Below are positions 8,746 through 17,833 of a stretch of DNA of 54,535 nucleotides, in pieces; position 1 is the first letter of the stretch; each line of letters opens with the position of its first letter. This DNA is from Peptococcaceae bacterium (lineage in GTDB: Bacteria > Bacillota > Desulfotomaculia > Desulfotomaculales > Desulfocucumaceae). Both the position numbers and the translations under genes were made by a program. The DNA lies in contig JAILZP010000022.1 in the NCBI GenBank assembly GCA_023512435.1, forward strand, positions 1-54,535, given 5' to 3'. The notes below the pieces were generated by a model. It saw only the letters and a list, made by a program, of their open reading frames with translations. It had not been told where the DNA came from and ran no database searches.

Positions 8746-8768
8746 CGGAGGGGGCTTCTCCCCCTCCG
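8746..8768 (+). other. Perfect 9-bp GC hairpin between khpA and ylqD
   Basis: CGGAGGGGG (8746-8754) and CCCCCTCCG (8760-8768) enclose a 5-nt loop. No T-tract follows, so it is not a standard terminator. It could pause, attenuate or stabilise the operon RNA. Confidence 0.6.
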
Positions 8769-8799
8769 TAAAACTCTGAAATTGAAAAGTGGGGTTTCC

Positions 8800-9210
8800 A
8801 TGGATTCCATTACCATCACCCGCCCGGTAATTGTCAAAGTGCGGGTAACCGACGGCTACAAAAGGGCGGCGGCCGCCGAGGTTCAGGAAGCCCTGGCCGG
8901 GCTGGACGCCCGGCTGGATCAGCTGAACCACCGGTACAATAAAATTTCCGTGGAAAAAAATAATCCCCGGCAGGCCGGGGATTTGGACCAGATAGACGCC
9001 GAACGCCGGAAAGTGATTGAAACGCGCAGGCAGCTCACCGAACGGCTGAAAGAAATCGGCCGCCTGGCCGAAGGCCGGGAAGTGGTCCACGGCCGGGTGG
9101 AGAGCCTGGTGGACATAAAGGTGGGGGACGACTGGGGCAGGATCATGTCCGTGGAGGTTGTCTTACAGGATGGAAAGGTGGTTGAGATCAGGCAGGGCGG
9201 GCTGCCCTGA
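8800..9210 (+). CDS. ylqD: YlqD-family protein
   Basis: ATG at 8800 gives 136 residues starting M-D-S-I-T-I-T-R-P-V-I-V-K-V-R-V-T, which matches the family opening. An in-frame TTG at 8782 is possible but less family-like. The middle (residues about 30-85) is a charged helical region with coiled-coil character, followed by a small beta-rich end. The gene is conserved between khpA and rimM in Firmicutes and its biochemical role is unknown. The location suggests a link to RNA or ribosome maturation, which is inference. Confidence 0.85.
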   Translation: MDSITITRPVIVKVRVTDGYKRAAAAEVQEALAGLDARLDQLNHRYNKISVEKNNPRQAGDLDQIDAERRKVIETRRQLTERLKEIGRLAEGREVVHGRVESLVDIKVGDDWGRIMSVEVVLQDGKVVEIRQGGLP

Positions 9211-9218
9211 TCCGGCAT

Positions 9219-9728
9219 ATGGGAGAAATTGATATCGTGATCGGGAAGATAGTGGGCACGTACGGGCACCGCGGGATGGTGAAGGTATTCCCGCTGACCG
9301 ACTTTCCGGACCGGTTCTTCGGCATGGACAGGGTTACCCTTGAACAGGACGGTAAGCGGAGAGTGTACACCGTGGCCGAGGTCAGGCGCCACCGGAAGCA
9401 CGTGCTGATCAGGCTGGAGGAAGTGGCCGACATGACCGGGGCGGAAAGCCTCAGGGGGGCAGTGATCAAGATCGGCCGGGAGGAATTGACCCCCCTGCCG
9501 GAGGGCAGTTATTATATTTTCGATATTGTGGGCCTGAAGGTGTTCACAGAGGAGGGCGGCTACGTGGGCGTGGTGGAGGATGTTTTGCAGACCGGGGCGA
9601 ATGATGTCTACGTGGTGGACACCGGGGAAAAGGCCCCGGTGCTGGTGCCGGCCCTGAAGGACGTGGTCAGGGAGATCGACATCAGGGGAGGCAGAATGGT
9701 GGTCAGGTGTCAGACGCCGGACGACTGA
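9219..9728 (+). CDS. rimM: Ribosome maturation factor RimM
   Basis: ATG at 9219, 8 nt after the ylqD stop. The 169 residues comprise an N-terminal RimM beta-barrel (I-V-I-G-K-I-V-G-T-Y-G-H-R-G-M-V-K-V-F-P-L-T-D-F-P-D-R-F) and a C-terminal PRC barrel (Y-Y-I-F-D-I-V-G-L-K-V, G-A-N-D-V-Y-V-V, V-L-V-P-A-L-K-D-V-V). RimM binds S19 and the 16S 3' domain during maturation of the 30S head. It is followed by trmD, the usual partner. Confidence 0.96.
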   Translation: MGEIDIVIGKIVGTYGHRGMVKVFPLTDFPDRFFGMDRVTLEQDGKRRVYTVAEVRRHRKHVLIRLEEVADMTGAESLRGAVIKIGREELTPLPEGSYYIFDIVGLKVFTEEGGYVGVVEDVLQTGANDVYVVDTGEKAPVLVPALKDVVREIDIRGGRMVVRCQTPDD

Positions 9729-9766
9729 GGGCCCGCCGCCGATGACTGTTTACTGGGGGTTTTCGG

Positions 9767-10579
<813 letters not shown>

Positions 10580-10803
10580 GAGAAGGAGACAGAGCACAGA
10601 AATTATTGTGCACTTATTCTCCTGCTGTCTGCTTGATAAGAAATTTATTGCACTGGGATATACTGGCCTCGTCAGGTCGTATTAAGGGCTGATAGGAATC
10701 ACCGTATTTTGCGCCAAATCTCAGAATAACCAAGGACCCCAGAATTCATCATGCAAATTTTTTTCTCCTGTCTCCTGTCTTCTGTCTCCTGTATTCTTCT
10801 GTA
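10580..10803. repeat. trmD-rplS spacer with inverted TCTCCTG heptamer array
   Basis: No gene is seen here. Period-7 units run from 10764 to 10798: TCTCCTG twice, TCTTCTG, TCTCCTG, TATTCTT. They are the reverse complement of the array in trmD, so a transcript through the gap could form a long-range hairpin. A short GCACA/TGTGC stem (10594-10611) is also present. Confidence 0.8.
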
Positions 10804-10832
10804 TTGCATGGCCCTAGCCTTTGTGGTATAAT
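10804..10832 (+). promoter_or_regulatory. Sigma-A-type promoter for rplS
   Basis: TTGCAT at 10804-10809, a 17-bp spacer, and a perfect TATAAT at 10827-10832. The predicted transcript has a leader of about 75 nt before the rplS GTG. Confidence 0.8.
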
Positions 10833-10915
10833 CTTGCTTGTTGAATTAAGGTCGGTCCTCTATTCCGTGAAAAATCCGGCGTATGAACGACTTGGCGGGA
10901 AGGGAGGTACATAAC

Positions 10916-11263
10916 GTGAGTCTCATTCAATTGCTGGAACAGGAACAGATTAAGACTGATATTCCCGAGTTCAAGCCGGGGGACACCGTCAGGGTGCACG
11001 TCAAGGTTATCGAAGGAAACCGGGAAAGAATACAGGTGTTCGAAGGAGTGGTAATCCGGCGCAGGGGCGGCGGCCTGGGCGAGACCTTCACCGTGCGCAG
11101 GGTTTCCTATGGAGTGGGTGTGGAAAGAACCTTCCCACTGAATACTCCCAAAATAGATAGGATCGAGGTTGTCAGGAGGGGCCAGGTGCGCCGCGCCAGG
11201 CTTTACTACCTGCGCAAGCTCCGCGGCAAGGCCGCCCGGATCAAAGAAAAGGTCAGACGGTAA
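10916..11263 (+). CDS. rplS: 50S ribosomal protein L19
   Basis: The start is the GTG at 10916, 8 nt after GGGAGG (10902-10907). The upstream in-frame ATG at 10883 would add residues absent from L19. The product is 115 residues, the usual length, beginning [11 protein letters not shown] and containing [12 protein letters not shown], the Q-V-F-E-G-V-V-I motif and [12 protein letters not shown]19 lies at the 30S-50S interface. It has its own promoter and terminator, so it is expressed apart from the upstream operon. Confidence 0.97.
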   Translation: MSLIQLLEQEQIKTDIPEFKPGDTVRVHVKVIEGNRERIQVFEGVVIRRRGGGLGETFTVRRVSYGVGVERTFPLNTPKIDRIEVVRRGQVRRARLYYLRKLRGKAARIKEKVRR

Positions 11264-11275
11264 AAATAGGCTTGG

Positions 11276-11301
11276 GGGACTGTAAAAAGCAGTCCCTTTT
11301 T
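11276..11301 (+). terminator. Intrinsic terminator after rplS
   Basis: GGGACTG (11276-11282) and CAGTCCC (11290-11296) form a 7-bp stem with a 7-nt loop, followed by five T (11297-11301). Confidence 0.85.
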
Positions 11302-11331
11302 GTCAATACCCCCTTTCGGAGGACTGATCTC

Positions 11332-11907
11332 ATGTCTGAAAACACCGAAGCATTGGGCAAAATCAAGGAAAGCCGCCATAAATCAACCCTCAGGGAAATC
11401 CTTGAGTCCCTGGTTATAGCGGTGGTTCTGGCCATGTTGATCAGGGCGTTCGTGTTCCAGCCCTTTTACATCCCTTCGGGGTCCATGGAGCCCACCCTGC
11501 AGATAAAGGACCATATCCTTGTGAATAAGTTCAGCTACCGGTTCTGGGAGCCCATGCGCGGAGACATAGTGGTGTTCAGGTACCCCCTGAACCCGAAGAA
11601 GGACTTTGTCAAAAGGCTTGTCGGATTGCCGGGGGAAAGGGTGGAGATAAGGAACAGCAGGGTTTATGTAAACGGCCGGGAGATTCCCGAGGAATACCTG
11701 CCCGCAGGCCTGAGGTACCCGGATTTCGGCCCGGTGGTGGTGCCGGAAAACACCTACCTGATGCTGGGAGACAACCGGAACAACAGCGATGACAGCCGGG
11801 TCTGGGGACCTTTGCCCAGGGAAAACATTATCGGGAAGGCGATGCTGGTGTACTGGCCGCTGGACCGCATGCGGCTGCTGAACGGTAAATGGTTTGTGAC
11901 GCGATAG
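11332..11907 (+). CDS. lepB: Signal peptidase I
   Basis: The ATG at 11332 is chosen because GGAGG at 11318-11322 is 9 nt upstream. The earlier in-frame codon would overlap the rplS terminator. The product is 191 residues with one N-terminal membrane segment (residues about 24-42). The catalytic serine is S51 (P-S-G-S-M-E-P-T) and the general-base lysine K94 (F-V-K-R-L-V-G-L-P-G-E). The conserved G-D-N-R-N-N-S-D-D-S-R box lies near the end. It removes signal peptides outside the membrane. Family length and order match Bacillus Sip proteins. Confidence 0.96.
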   Translation: MSENTEALGKIKESRHKSTLREILESLVIAVVLAMLIRAFVFQPFYIPSGSMEPTLQIKDHILVNKFSYRFWEPMRGDIVVFRYPLNPKKDFVKRLVGLPGERVEIRNSRVYVNGREIPEEYLPAGLRYPDFGPVVVPENTYLMLGDNRNNSDDSRVWGPLPRENIIGKAMLVYWPLDRMRLLNGKWFVTR

Positions 11908-11968
11908 CGTTGCTTCCTTTGGGGTTTGGTCCGGTGCCTTTTGGTATGACAGCAGCCGGCAGCAATCG

Positions 11969-11997
11969 GGAGGAACCGGGGTTCCTCCTATTGTTTT
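11969..11997 (+). terminator. Probable terminator after lepB
   Basis: GGAGGAAC (11969-11976) and GTTCCTCC (11981-11988) enclose a CGGG loop and are followed by a T-rich stretch with four consecutive T. It lies 61 nt after the lepB stop. Confidence 0.6.
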
Positions 11998-12082
11998 ATA
12001 GAGTAAATCTTCCGCTTTTTGGGGAAACTGCAGTATTGGTGCCGGGGAAGTCAGAGCCGGGAGCGGCAATAAAAAGGTTTTT

Positions 12083-12110
12083 TATTCTGTCTCCTGTCTC
12101 CTGTATTCTG
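12083..12110. repeat. TCTCCTG/TATTCTG heptamer array before rbgA
   Basis: Four consecutive 7-bp units: TATTCTG, TCTCCTG, TCTCCTG, TATTCTG. Same family and orientation as the units at 10764. Confidence 0.85.
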
Positions 12111-12137
12111 GCAGAGGTGGAGGTCCCGAGAGCAAAA

Positions 12138-12989
12138 ATGGATATCCAGTGGTTCCCCGGCCACATGGCCAGGGCCAGGAGGATTTTGCAGGAAGACTTG
12201 AAACTGGTTGACGTGGTGATCGAGGTGGTGGACGCCCGGATACCGTACAGCAGCCGGAACCCGGTGCTGGAAGAAACGGTGGGGAGAAGGCCGCTGCTGG
12301 TGGTGATGAACAAGGCCGACCTGGCCGACCCCGTCCTGACCGCCCGGTGGGAGGAACATTTCAGGTCCAGGGGCCTGGCCGCCCTGCCCGTTGATTCCGT
12401 CCGGGGAGCCGGGATTGCCGGGGTAACCCCCCTGGTAAGGGAAATGGCCGGCCCGAAGACGGTTTCCCTGGGATCTTCGGGGCGCCTGCCCAGGCCGCCC
12501 CGCTGCATGATTGTGGGCATTCCCAACGTGGGCAAGTCTTTTCTGATCAACCGCCTGGCGGGCAGGAAGTCCGCCAAAACAGAAAACAGGCCGGGTGTCA
12601 CCAGGGGGCGGCAGTGGATCAGGGTGGCGGGGGAGGTTGACCTGCTGGACACGCCGGGAATTCTCTGGCCCAAGTTTGACGACCCGGAGGTGGGCTACCG
12701 GCTGGCCGTTACCGGGGCGATAAAGGACCAGGTGTACGATCAGGAGGCGGTTGCCGGGCGGTTGGCGGCGTGGCTGGCGGCAAATTACCCGGGCAGCCTC
12801 GAAGGCCGGTATAAAATCCGGGCGGCGGATGCCGCGGACCCGCAGGAGGTGCTGGCCCTGATCGGCAATAGCAGGGGGCTTGTCCTGCAGGGCGGCAGGG
12901 TGGATACATACAAGGCCGCCGTGCTTTTGCTCAAGGAATTCAGGGCGGGTGTGCTGGGCAGGTATACCCTGGAGTCACCCGGTTCGTAA
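12138..12989 (+). CDS. rbgA: Ribosome biogenesis GTPase RbgA (YlqF)
   Basis: The ATG at 12138 gives 283 residues starting M-D-I-Q-W-F-P-G-H-M-A-R-A, the exact family opening. The open frame extends upstream through repeat DNA but lacks family residues there. The GTPase motifs are circularly permuted: G4 N-K-A-D (residues 58-61) precedes G1 G-I-P-N-V-G-K-S (127-134) and G3 D-T-P-G (171-174). The C-terminal helical domain is present. RbgA acts late in 50S assembly (45S intermediate, L16 incorporation). It is followed by rnhB as in other Firmicutes. Confidence 0.95.
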   Translation: MDIQWFPGHMARARRILQEDLKLVDVVIEVVDARIPYSSRNPVLEETVGRRPLLVVMNKADLADPVLTARWEEHFRSRGLAALPVDSVRGAGIAGVTPLVREMAGPKTVSLGSSGRLPRPPRCMIVGIPNVGKSFLINRLAGRKSAKTENRPGVTRGRQWIRVAGEVDLLDTPGILWPKFDDPEVGYRLAVTGAIKDQVYDQEAVAGRLAAWLAANYPGSLEGRYKIRAADAADPQEVLALIGNSRGLVLQGGRVDTYKAAVLLLKEFRAGVLGRYTLESPGS

Positions 12990-12991
12990 TG

Positions 12992-13019
12992 GATTCTGTC
13001 TCCTGATTCTGGATTCTGC
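12992..13019. repeat. Heptamer repeats between rbgA and rnhB
   Basis: Period-7 units GATTCTG, TCTCCTG, ATTCTGG, ATTCTGC directly after the rbgA stop; the third unit shows a phase slip. Confidence 0.7.
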
Positions 13020-13143
13020 CGTTGAGGGCCGGCCAGCAAGCCAAAGATACCATTCGGGTAAAAATTATTTGCGTTCGGGGCAGGGATTTGTCCTTTCATC
13101 TCGAAAATCCTAATTAACCATCTTTTGTTGCGGGGTTCCCGGT

Positions 13144-13941
13144 GTGAACTTGTCCGCCATGACTGTGGCAGAAATCAGGCAGCTGGTCAGGGATTCCGCG
13201 AGTTCAGGCCTGGCGGCGGAGGAACTCCTGCGGGCCCTGTCCTGCGACCCCAGGGCGGGAGTCAGGAATATGGCCGGGATGCTGGAGAAGCAGCGCCGGC
13301 TTTTCCTGGAGGAGCAGAAACGGCTTGAAAACCTCTACCTGTATGAAGACAGGCTTGCCGCCCTGGGGATGGAAGCGGTGGCGGGAGTGGACGAGGCCGG
13401 ACGCGGCCCCCTGGCGGGACCGGTGGCGGCGGCGGCGGTGATCTTGCCGCGCGGCGCCCGCATACATGAACTGAATGATTCCAAGCGGCTTTCGCCGGCC
13501 AAGAGAAAAGCCCTGGCCCTTGAGATAAAAAAAATATCCAAGGCCTGGGCTGTTGGCATGTCCACGGTTGAGGAAATCCAGGAGCTCAATGTTCACCGGG
13601 CTTCCATGCTGGCCATGCGCAGGGCCCTGGAGGGGCTGGAGACTGAGCCGGGTCATGTCCTGGTGGACGGATTTGCCATTCCGGACCTTGGATTTCCCCA
13701 GACCGCCATTGTCGGGGGAGACGGGAAAAGCGCCTCCATTGCGGCGGCTTCCATCCTGGCCAAGGTGGCCCGGGACGACCTGATGGAACTGGCCCACTTT
13801 TTGTACCCCGAATACGGGTTTGACCGCCACAAGGGCTATCCCACCCCGGACCACGTCGAGGCCCTGCGCCGTTACGGGCCCTGCCCGCTCCACCGGCAGG
13901 GGTTCGGCCCGGTCAGGGAGTTTGGCGGAGCGGGTGGATAA
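13144..13941 (+). CDS. rnhB: Ribonuclease HII
   Basis: GTG start at 13144. The product is 265 residues with an N-terminal helical extension of about 75 residues, as in Bacillus-type RNase HII. The catalytic core begins at G-V-D-E-A-G-R-G-P. The four metal-binding acidic residues are D83, E84, D175 (L-V-D-G) and D193 (G-G-D-G-K-S), with the expected 18-residue spacing between the last two. S-I-A-A-A-S-I-L-A-K-V-A-R-D is also intact. It removes RNA, including single ribonucleotides, from RNA:DNA hybrids. It closes the translation cluster. Confidence 0.96.
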   Translation: MNLSAMTVAEIRQLVRDSASSGLAAEELLRALSCDPRAGVRNMAGMLEKQRRLFLEEQKRLENLYLYEDRLAALGMEAVAGVDEAGRGPLAGPVAAAAVILPRGARIHELNDSKRLSPAKRKALALEIKKISKAWAVGMSTVEEIQELNVHRASMLAMRRALEGLETEPGHVLVDGFAIPDLGFPQTAIVGGDGKSASIAAASILAKVARDDLMELAHFLYPEYGFDRHKGYPTPDHVEALRRYGPCPLHRQGFGPVREFGGAGG

Positions 13942-13955
13942 AGACCGCAGGGATT

Positions 13956-13990
13956 GGGAATTGGGAGTTGGGAATCGGGAATCGGGGGTT
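13956..13990. repeat. GGGAATT heptamer array after rnhB
   Basis: Five units with a 7-bp period: GGGAATT, GGGAGTT, GGGAATC, GGGAATC, GGGGGTT. The last units overlap an 8-bp hairpin (CGGGAATC with GATTCCCG) that could act as a weak terminator. Confidence 0.85.
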
Positions 13991-14043
13991 CCGGGATTCC
14001 CGGTTCTGTTGCCTATGGTCTGGGGCTGACAGTTATTTATGGG

Positions 14044-14093
14044 GCGGGTGTCAATAATTGTTGCTCAACTAATTGACCCGCATCCTATATAAT
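14044..14093 (+). promoter_or_regulatory. Inverted repeat and TATATAAT box upstream of nuoA
   Basis: GCGGGTGTCAAT (14044-14055) pairs with ATTGACCCGC (14072-14081) apart from a 2-nt bulge. TATATAAT follows at 14086-14093 with no good -35 at normal spacing. This looks like an activator- or repressor-dependent promoter for the nuo operon. Downstream the leader can fold at 14106-14145 (GGGGA/TCCCC and CTTGC/GCAAG arms). Confidence 0.35.
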
Positions 14094-14163
14094 TACTTTG
14101 TGCCTGGGGATTTCCCTTGCCGCCGGCGGTACCGCAAGAGTCCCCTGTGTTTAAAAAACTAAC

Positions 14164-14253
14164 AGCTAAAAGCTAATAGCTAATAGCCACAACTTAGAGC
14201 TTAAAGCTTAAAGCCTAAAGCTTAAAGCTAACAGCTAATAGCCAACAGCCAAT
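14164..14253. repeat. AGCTAAT/AGCTTAA heptamer array in the nuoA leader
   Basis: Three units (14164-14184) and then, after a short degenerate stretch, eight units (14198-14253), all of 7 bp: AGCTTAA, AGCTTAA, AGCCTAA, AGCTTAA, AGCTAAC, AGCTAAT, AGCCAAC, AGCCAAT. The array ends about 10 bp before the nuoA ribosome binding site and would be in the nuo mRNA leader. The rest of the 340-bp gap after rnhB shows no gene. Confidence 0.9.
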
Positions 14254-14281
14254 GAATCTTATATGAAAGGGGGGAGAATCT

Positions 14282-14638
14282 TTGCTTTCTGACTGGGGTG
14301 CTGTGTTTATCTTTTTTGCGGTTGCCGTGGTGTTTGGAGCAGGGGGGATTATAACGGCTTTTTTGATTGCGCCGCGCCGGACCACCGCCCAGAAGCAGAC
14401 GACATACGAGTGCGGCGTGGACACCATCGGCCCCACCTGGGTGCAGTTCAGAACCAGCTACTTTATGTACGCTTTGTTGTTCGTGATCTTCGACGTGGAA
14501 ACAATCTACCTCTACCCGTGGGCCGTGAAGTTCCAGAGTCTTGGACTGTTTGCCTTTATTGAAATGATTATCTTCCTGTTTATCCTGATTGTCGGACTGT
14601 GGTACGCCTGGAAGGAAGGAGCATTGGAATGGATGTAA
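14282..14638 (+). CDS. nuoA: NADH-quinone oxidoreductase-like subunit A (NuoA)
   Basis: TTG start at 14282 with AAAGGGGGGAG upstream. The product is 118 residues with three membrane segments and the signature Y-E-C-G-V (residues about 40-44) and [12 protein letters not shown] motifs. NuoA helps anchor the peripheral arm and forms part of the quinone cavity of complex I. Its last 10 bases overlap the nuoB start. It is the first gene of an 11-gene operon lacking nuoE, nuoF and nuoG. Confidence 0.95.
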   Translation: MLSDWGAVFIFFAVAVVFGAGGIITAFLIAPRRTTAQKQTTYECGVDTIGPTWVQFRTSYFMYALLFVIFDVETIYLYPWAVKFQSLGLFAFIEMIIFLFILIVGLWYAWKEGALEWM

Positions 14639-15165
14639 AAGACAAGCACCCGGTGGAGGAACTGACCAACGACCCGGCGGTCGTCGACGAGGTCAAGCGC
14701 ATCGTGCGCATCGCTCCGCTGGAAAAACTCCTGAACATCGCCCGGGCCCACTCCCTCTGGCCCTTCGGCTTCGGCCTGGCCTGCTGCGCCATTGAGGGGC
14801 TGATGGCCGCCAACATGCCCCGTTTTGACCTGGCCCGGTTCGGCTACGAGGTTATGCGGGGGTCCCCGCGCCAGGCCGACGTGATGCTGGTGGCCGGCAC
14901 GGTGACCCACAAGGCCGCCCCCTTCGTGGTCAGGCTCTACGAGCAGATGTCGGAGCCCAAGTGGGTTATCGCCATGGGCAGCTGCGCCATTTCCGGCGGC
15001 CCCTTCGTGGATTCCTACCACGTGGTGCCCGGCGTGGATAAGCTTATCCCGGTGGACGCGTACATTCCCGGCTGTCCGCCCAGGCCCGAGGCGGTAATTG
15101 AGGCCTGGCTGATGATTAAGAAGAAAATACTCGACCCGAAGGTGGTGAGCAAGGTCCGTGGCTGA
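14629..15165 (+). CDS. nuoB: Complex I subunit B (NuoB), N2 iron-sulfur cluster
   Basis: The ATG at 14629 is preceded by AAGGAG 7 nt upstream, inside nuoA. The product is 178 residues. The ligands of the terminal N2 [4Fe-4S] cluster are all present: C52 and C53 (G-L-A-C-C-A-I-E), C119 (G-S-C-A-I-S-G-G) and C149 (P-G-C-P-P-R-P-E). NuoB passes electrons to quinone at the junction with NuoD and NuoH. It overlaps nuoC by 8 nt. Confidence 0.96.
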   Translation: MDVKDKHPVEELTNDPAVVDEVKRIVRIAPLEKLLNIARAHSLWPFGFGLACCAIEGLMAANMPRFDLARFGYEVMRGSPRQADVMLVAGTVTHKAAPFVVRLYEQMSEPKWVIAMGSCAISGGPFVDSYHVVPGVDKLIPVDAYIPGCPPRPEAVIEAWLMIKKKILDPKVVSKVRG

Positions 15166-15619
15166 TTACAGGCTGCCTGATGAACTGGTTGAGGCGCTGA
15201 AGAGCAAGTTCCCGGGTATCGAGGTCGGAGAGAGGCAGGATGTCACCGTGCCCCCGGACGGCCTGATTCCTTTTATGACCGAGTTAAAGGAAAACCCCGA
15301 CTACGCCATGGATTACCTGACCAACCTGACGGGGGCGGACTACCCGGACCGCTTTGAAATGATTTACAACCTGGTTTCCATGACCCACGGGTATACCCTG
15401 ACGGTCAGGGTGAAGATTCCCGACAAGGATAACCCCGAGGTGCCGTCCCTTTGCCCTCTTTGGGGGGGTGCCGACTGGCAGGAGCGGGAAATTTACGACC
15501 TGATGGGCATTGTCTTCACCGGCTGCCCCGGCCATCCCACCCGGATTTTCCTGGAGGAAAACTTCAAGGGTCACCCGCTGCGCAAGGATTTCCGGTGGGA
15601 AGGCGGCAGGGAACCATAG
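15158..15619 (+). CDS. nuoC: Complex I subunit C (NuoC, 30-kDa family)
   Basis: GTG start at 15158 overlapping nuoB. The product is 153 residues. The hallmark [16 protein letters not shown] segment and H-P-L-R-K-D-F near the end identify the 30-kDa subunit, which packs against NuoD in the peripheral arm. NuoC is separate from NuoD here, unlike the fused form in Escherichia coli. Confidence 0.95.
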   Translation: MADYRLPDELVEALKSKFPGIEVGERQDVTVPPDGLIPFMTELKENPDYAMDYLTNLTGADYPDRFEMIYNLVSMTHGYTLTVRVKIPDKDNPEVPSLCPLWGGADWQEREIYDLMGIVFTGCPGHPTRIFLEENFKGHPLRKDFRWEGGREP

Positions 15620-15654
15620 AATTGCGATTTACGGGATAAGAGGTGTTGTGGTAA

Positions 15655-16749
15655 ATGAAAACGCAAACATACTACCTGAACCTCGGCCCCCAGCACCCCA
15701 GCACCCACGGCGTGTTCCGCATCATCCTGGAACTGGACGGAGAGACGGTGGTCAAGGCCACCCCCGTGCCGGGCTACCTGCACCGGGGCATTGAAAAACT
15801 GGCCGAGGCCAGGACCTACACCCAGGTCATTCCATACACCGACAGGATGGACTACCTGGCCGCCATGCTGATGAACTGGGGTTACGTTAAGGCCGTTGAA
15901 GATCTTATGGGCGTAGAGGTTCCGGAAAGGGCGGAGTACATCAGGGTCATCGTCGGGGAACTCTCCCGGATTGCCAGCCACATGATCGCCACCGGCGCCT
16001 ACGGGGCGGACATCGGGGCCCTTACGGCATTCACCTATACCTTCAGGGACAGGGAATATGTTCTGGACTTGCTGGAGATGGTTTCAGGGTCCCGCATGAC
16101 CTTCAGCTATTTCCGCGTGGGCGGGGTGGCCGAGGACCTGCCGGAGGAGTTTTATCCGGCGGTGAAGAAGTTCCTTGCCGAACTGCCGGGCATGTGCGAC
16201 GAGTACGACGGCCTGATCACCGGAAACGAGATATTCCAGGCCAGGACCAAGCACGTGGGGATCATCCCCCCCGAGGTGGGCATCAACTACAGCCTGAGCG
16301 GGCCCACCCTGAGAGGCAGCGGGGTTAATTACGACCTGCGCAAGGTCCGGCCCTACAGCGTATACGACCGCTTTGACTTCGACGTTCCCCTGGGCAAAAA
16401 CGGAGACTGCTTCGACCGCTTCAGGATCAGGATTGAAGAGATGCGCCAGAGCGGAAGGATCATCCAGCAGGCCCTGGAGCAGATGCCCGATGGTCCCATC
16501 CAGGCCAAGGTGCCCAAGGTGATCAAGCCCCCGGTGGGCGACGCCTACGCCGAAATTGAAAGCTCCAAGGGTGTGTACGGCTGCTACGTGGTCAGCGACG
16601 GCAGCCCCAAACCCTACCGGGTCCACTTCCGCCGCCCCTCGTTCATCAACCTGGGATACCTGGGCAAGCTCTGCGAGGGCTGGAAGATAGCCGACGTGGT
16701 GGCCATCCTGGGAAGCATCGATATCGTGCTGGGCGAGGTTGACTGTTAG
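15655..16749 (+). CDS. nuoD: Complex I subunit D (NuoD, 49-kDa family)
   Basis: ATG at 15655. The product is 364 residues. It opens with [13 protein letters not shown], the loop that lines the quinone pocket, followed by G-Y-L-H-R-G-I-E-K and R-M-D-Y. The G-S-R-M-T-F and [11 protein letters not shown] stretches and the C-terminal G-E-V-D are typical. The subunit is related to the large subunit of [NiFe] hydrogenases but lacks their four nickel-binding cysteines. The length suits NuoD without a NuoC fusion. Confidence 0.96.
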   Translation: MKTQTYYLNLGPQHPSTHGVFRIILELDGETVVKATPVPGYLHRGIEKLAEARTYTQVIPYTDRMDYLAAMLMNWGYVKAVEDLMGVEVPERAEYIRVIVGELSRIASHMIATGAYGADIGALTAFTYTFRDREYVLDLLEMVSGSRMTFSYFRVGGVAEDLPEEFYPAVKKFLAELPGMCDEYDGLITGNEIFQARTKHVGIIPPEVGINYSLSGPTLRGSGVNYDLRKVRPYSVYDRFDFDVPLGKNGDCFDRFRIRIEEMRQSGRIIQQALEQMPDGPIQAKVPKVIKPPVGDAYAEIESSKGVYGCYVVSDGSPKPYRVHFRRPSFINLGYLGKLCEGWKIADVVAILGSIDIVLGEVDC

Positions 16750-16776
16750 TTAAAACAGTTGTGGGGGAGAAGATGT

Positions 16777-17829
16777 ATGGTTGAAAATATTTTTGTAAGC
16801 ATCGCCGCCTGGCTCAGAGGGCTGCTCGGCGGCCTGGGGGTGCCGGACCTGTGGAATGACGTCATCCTGATGGTGGTCAAGCTGCTGGCCATCCTGGTGT
16901 TCATCCTGGTCAACGCCCTCTGGCTGGTGTACATGGAGCGCAAGGTGGCCGGATATATCCAGTCCCGCCTGGGGCCCATCCACGTGGGGCCCAAGGGCCT
17001 GCTGCAAACCGCCGCCGACATCGGCAAGCTTTTGGGCAAGGAGATCATCCTGCCGAAGAATATCGACCTGGTGGTCTTCCTGCTCATGCCGGTGCTGATA
17101 TTCGTGCCGCCGCTGGTGATCTTCGCGGTCATTCCCTTCGGCAAGGACATGGTGGCCGTCGATATGAACATCGGCGTGTTTTACCTGATTGCCGTGGCCT
17201 CGCTGTCCACCATTATTTTCTGGGCGGCCGGCTGGTCGTCCAACAACAAGTACTCCCTGGTGGGCGGCATGCGTTCGGTGGCCCAGATGGTGAGCTATGA
17301 ACTGCCCCTGGTGCTGGCCCTCCTGGGCGTGATCATGATCACCGGGACCCTGAACATGAACGAGATTGTCAACGCCCAGAAAAACGTCTGGTTCATATTC
17401 ACCCAGCCCATCGCCTTCCTGGTGTACTTCATCGCCGGCGTGTCCGAGACCAACCGGACGCCCTTCGACCTGGTGGAAGGGGAATCCGAGATTATCGCCG
17501 GCCCGTATACCGAGTATGCCGGCATGGGCTTCGCCATGTTCTTCCTGGCCGAGTACGCCAACGTCATGATCGTGTCGGCCATGTGCACCATCATGTTCCT
17601 GGGCGGCTGGCTGGCCCCCTTCGGGCTGGACTTCGTGCCGTCCTGGCTGTGGTTCTTCCTCAAGATGTACCTGATGATCTTCATCTTCATGTGGATCCGC
17701 TGGACCTACCCGCGTATCCGGGTCGACCAGCTGATGGCCTTTGGCTGGAAAGTGCTGGTGCCCCTTTCCCTGGCCAATATCTTTGTTACCGGCGCCGGCA
17801 TGTACATTTTCCGGGCGATAGGGTGGTGA
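16777..17829 (+). CDS. nuoH: Complex I membrane subunit H (NuoH)
   Basis: The ATG at 16777 is 7 nt from GGGGGAG (16763-16769); an in-frame upstream codon at 16759 lacks a binding site. The product is 350 residues with about eight membrane helices. Conserved pieces are M-E-R-K-V-A-G-Y-I-Q-S-R-L-G-P, the E-T-N-R-T-P-F-D-L-V-E-G-E-S-E loop at the quinone site, and W-I-R-W-T-Y-P-R-I-R-V-D-Q-L-M near the end. NuoH couples quinone reduction to proton movement. Confidence 0.96.
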   Translation: MVENIFVSIAAWLRGLLGGLGVPDLWNDVILMVVKLLAILVFILVNALWLVYMERKVAGYIQSRLGPIHVGPKGLLQTAADIGKLLGKEIILPKNIDLVVFLLMPVLIFVPPLVIFAVIPFGKDMVAVDMNIGVFYLIAVASLSTIIFWAAGWSSNNKYSLVGGMRSVAQMVSYELPLVLALLGVIMITGTLNMNEIVNAQKNVWFIFTQPIAFLVYFIAGVSETNRTPFDLVEGESEIIAGPYTEYAGMGFAMFFLAEYANVMIVSAMCTIMFLGGWLAPFGLDFVPSWLWFFLKMYLMIFIFMWIRWTYPRIRVDQLMAFGWKVLVPLSLANIFVTGAGMYIFRAIGW

Positions 17830-17833
17830 TGAT

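Noticed and set aside
8746-8768. khpA-ylqD hairpin considered as a terminator
   Set aside because: No T-run follows and the downstream genes belong to the same conserved operon.
14164-14253. Heptamer array considered as a CRISPR array
   Set aside because: Units are 7 bp and contiguous with no spacers, and no cas genes are present.
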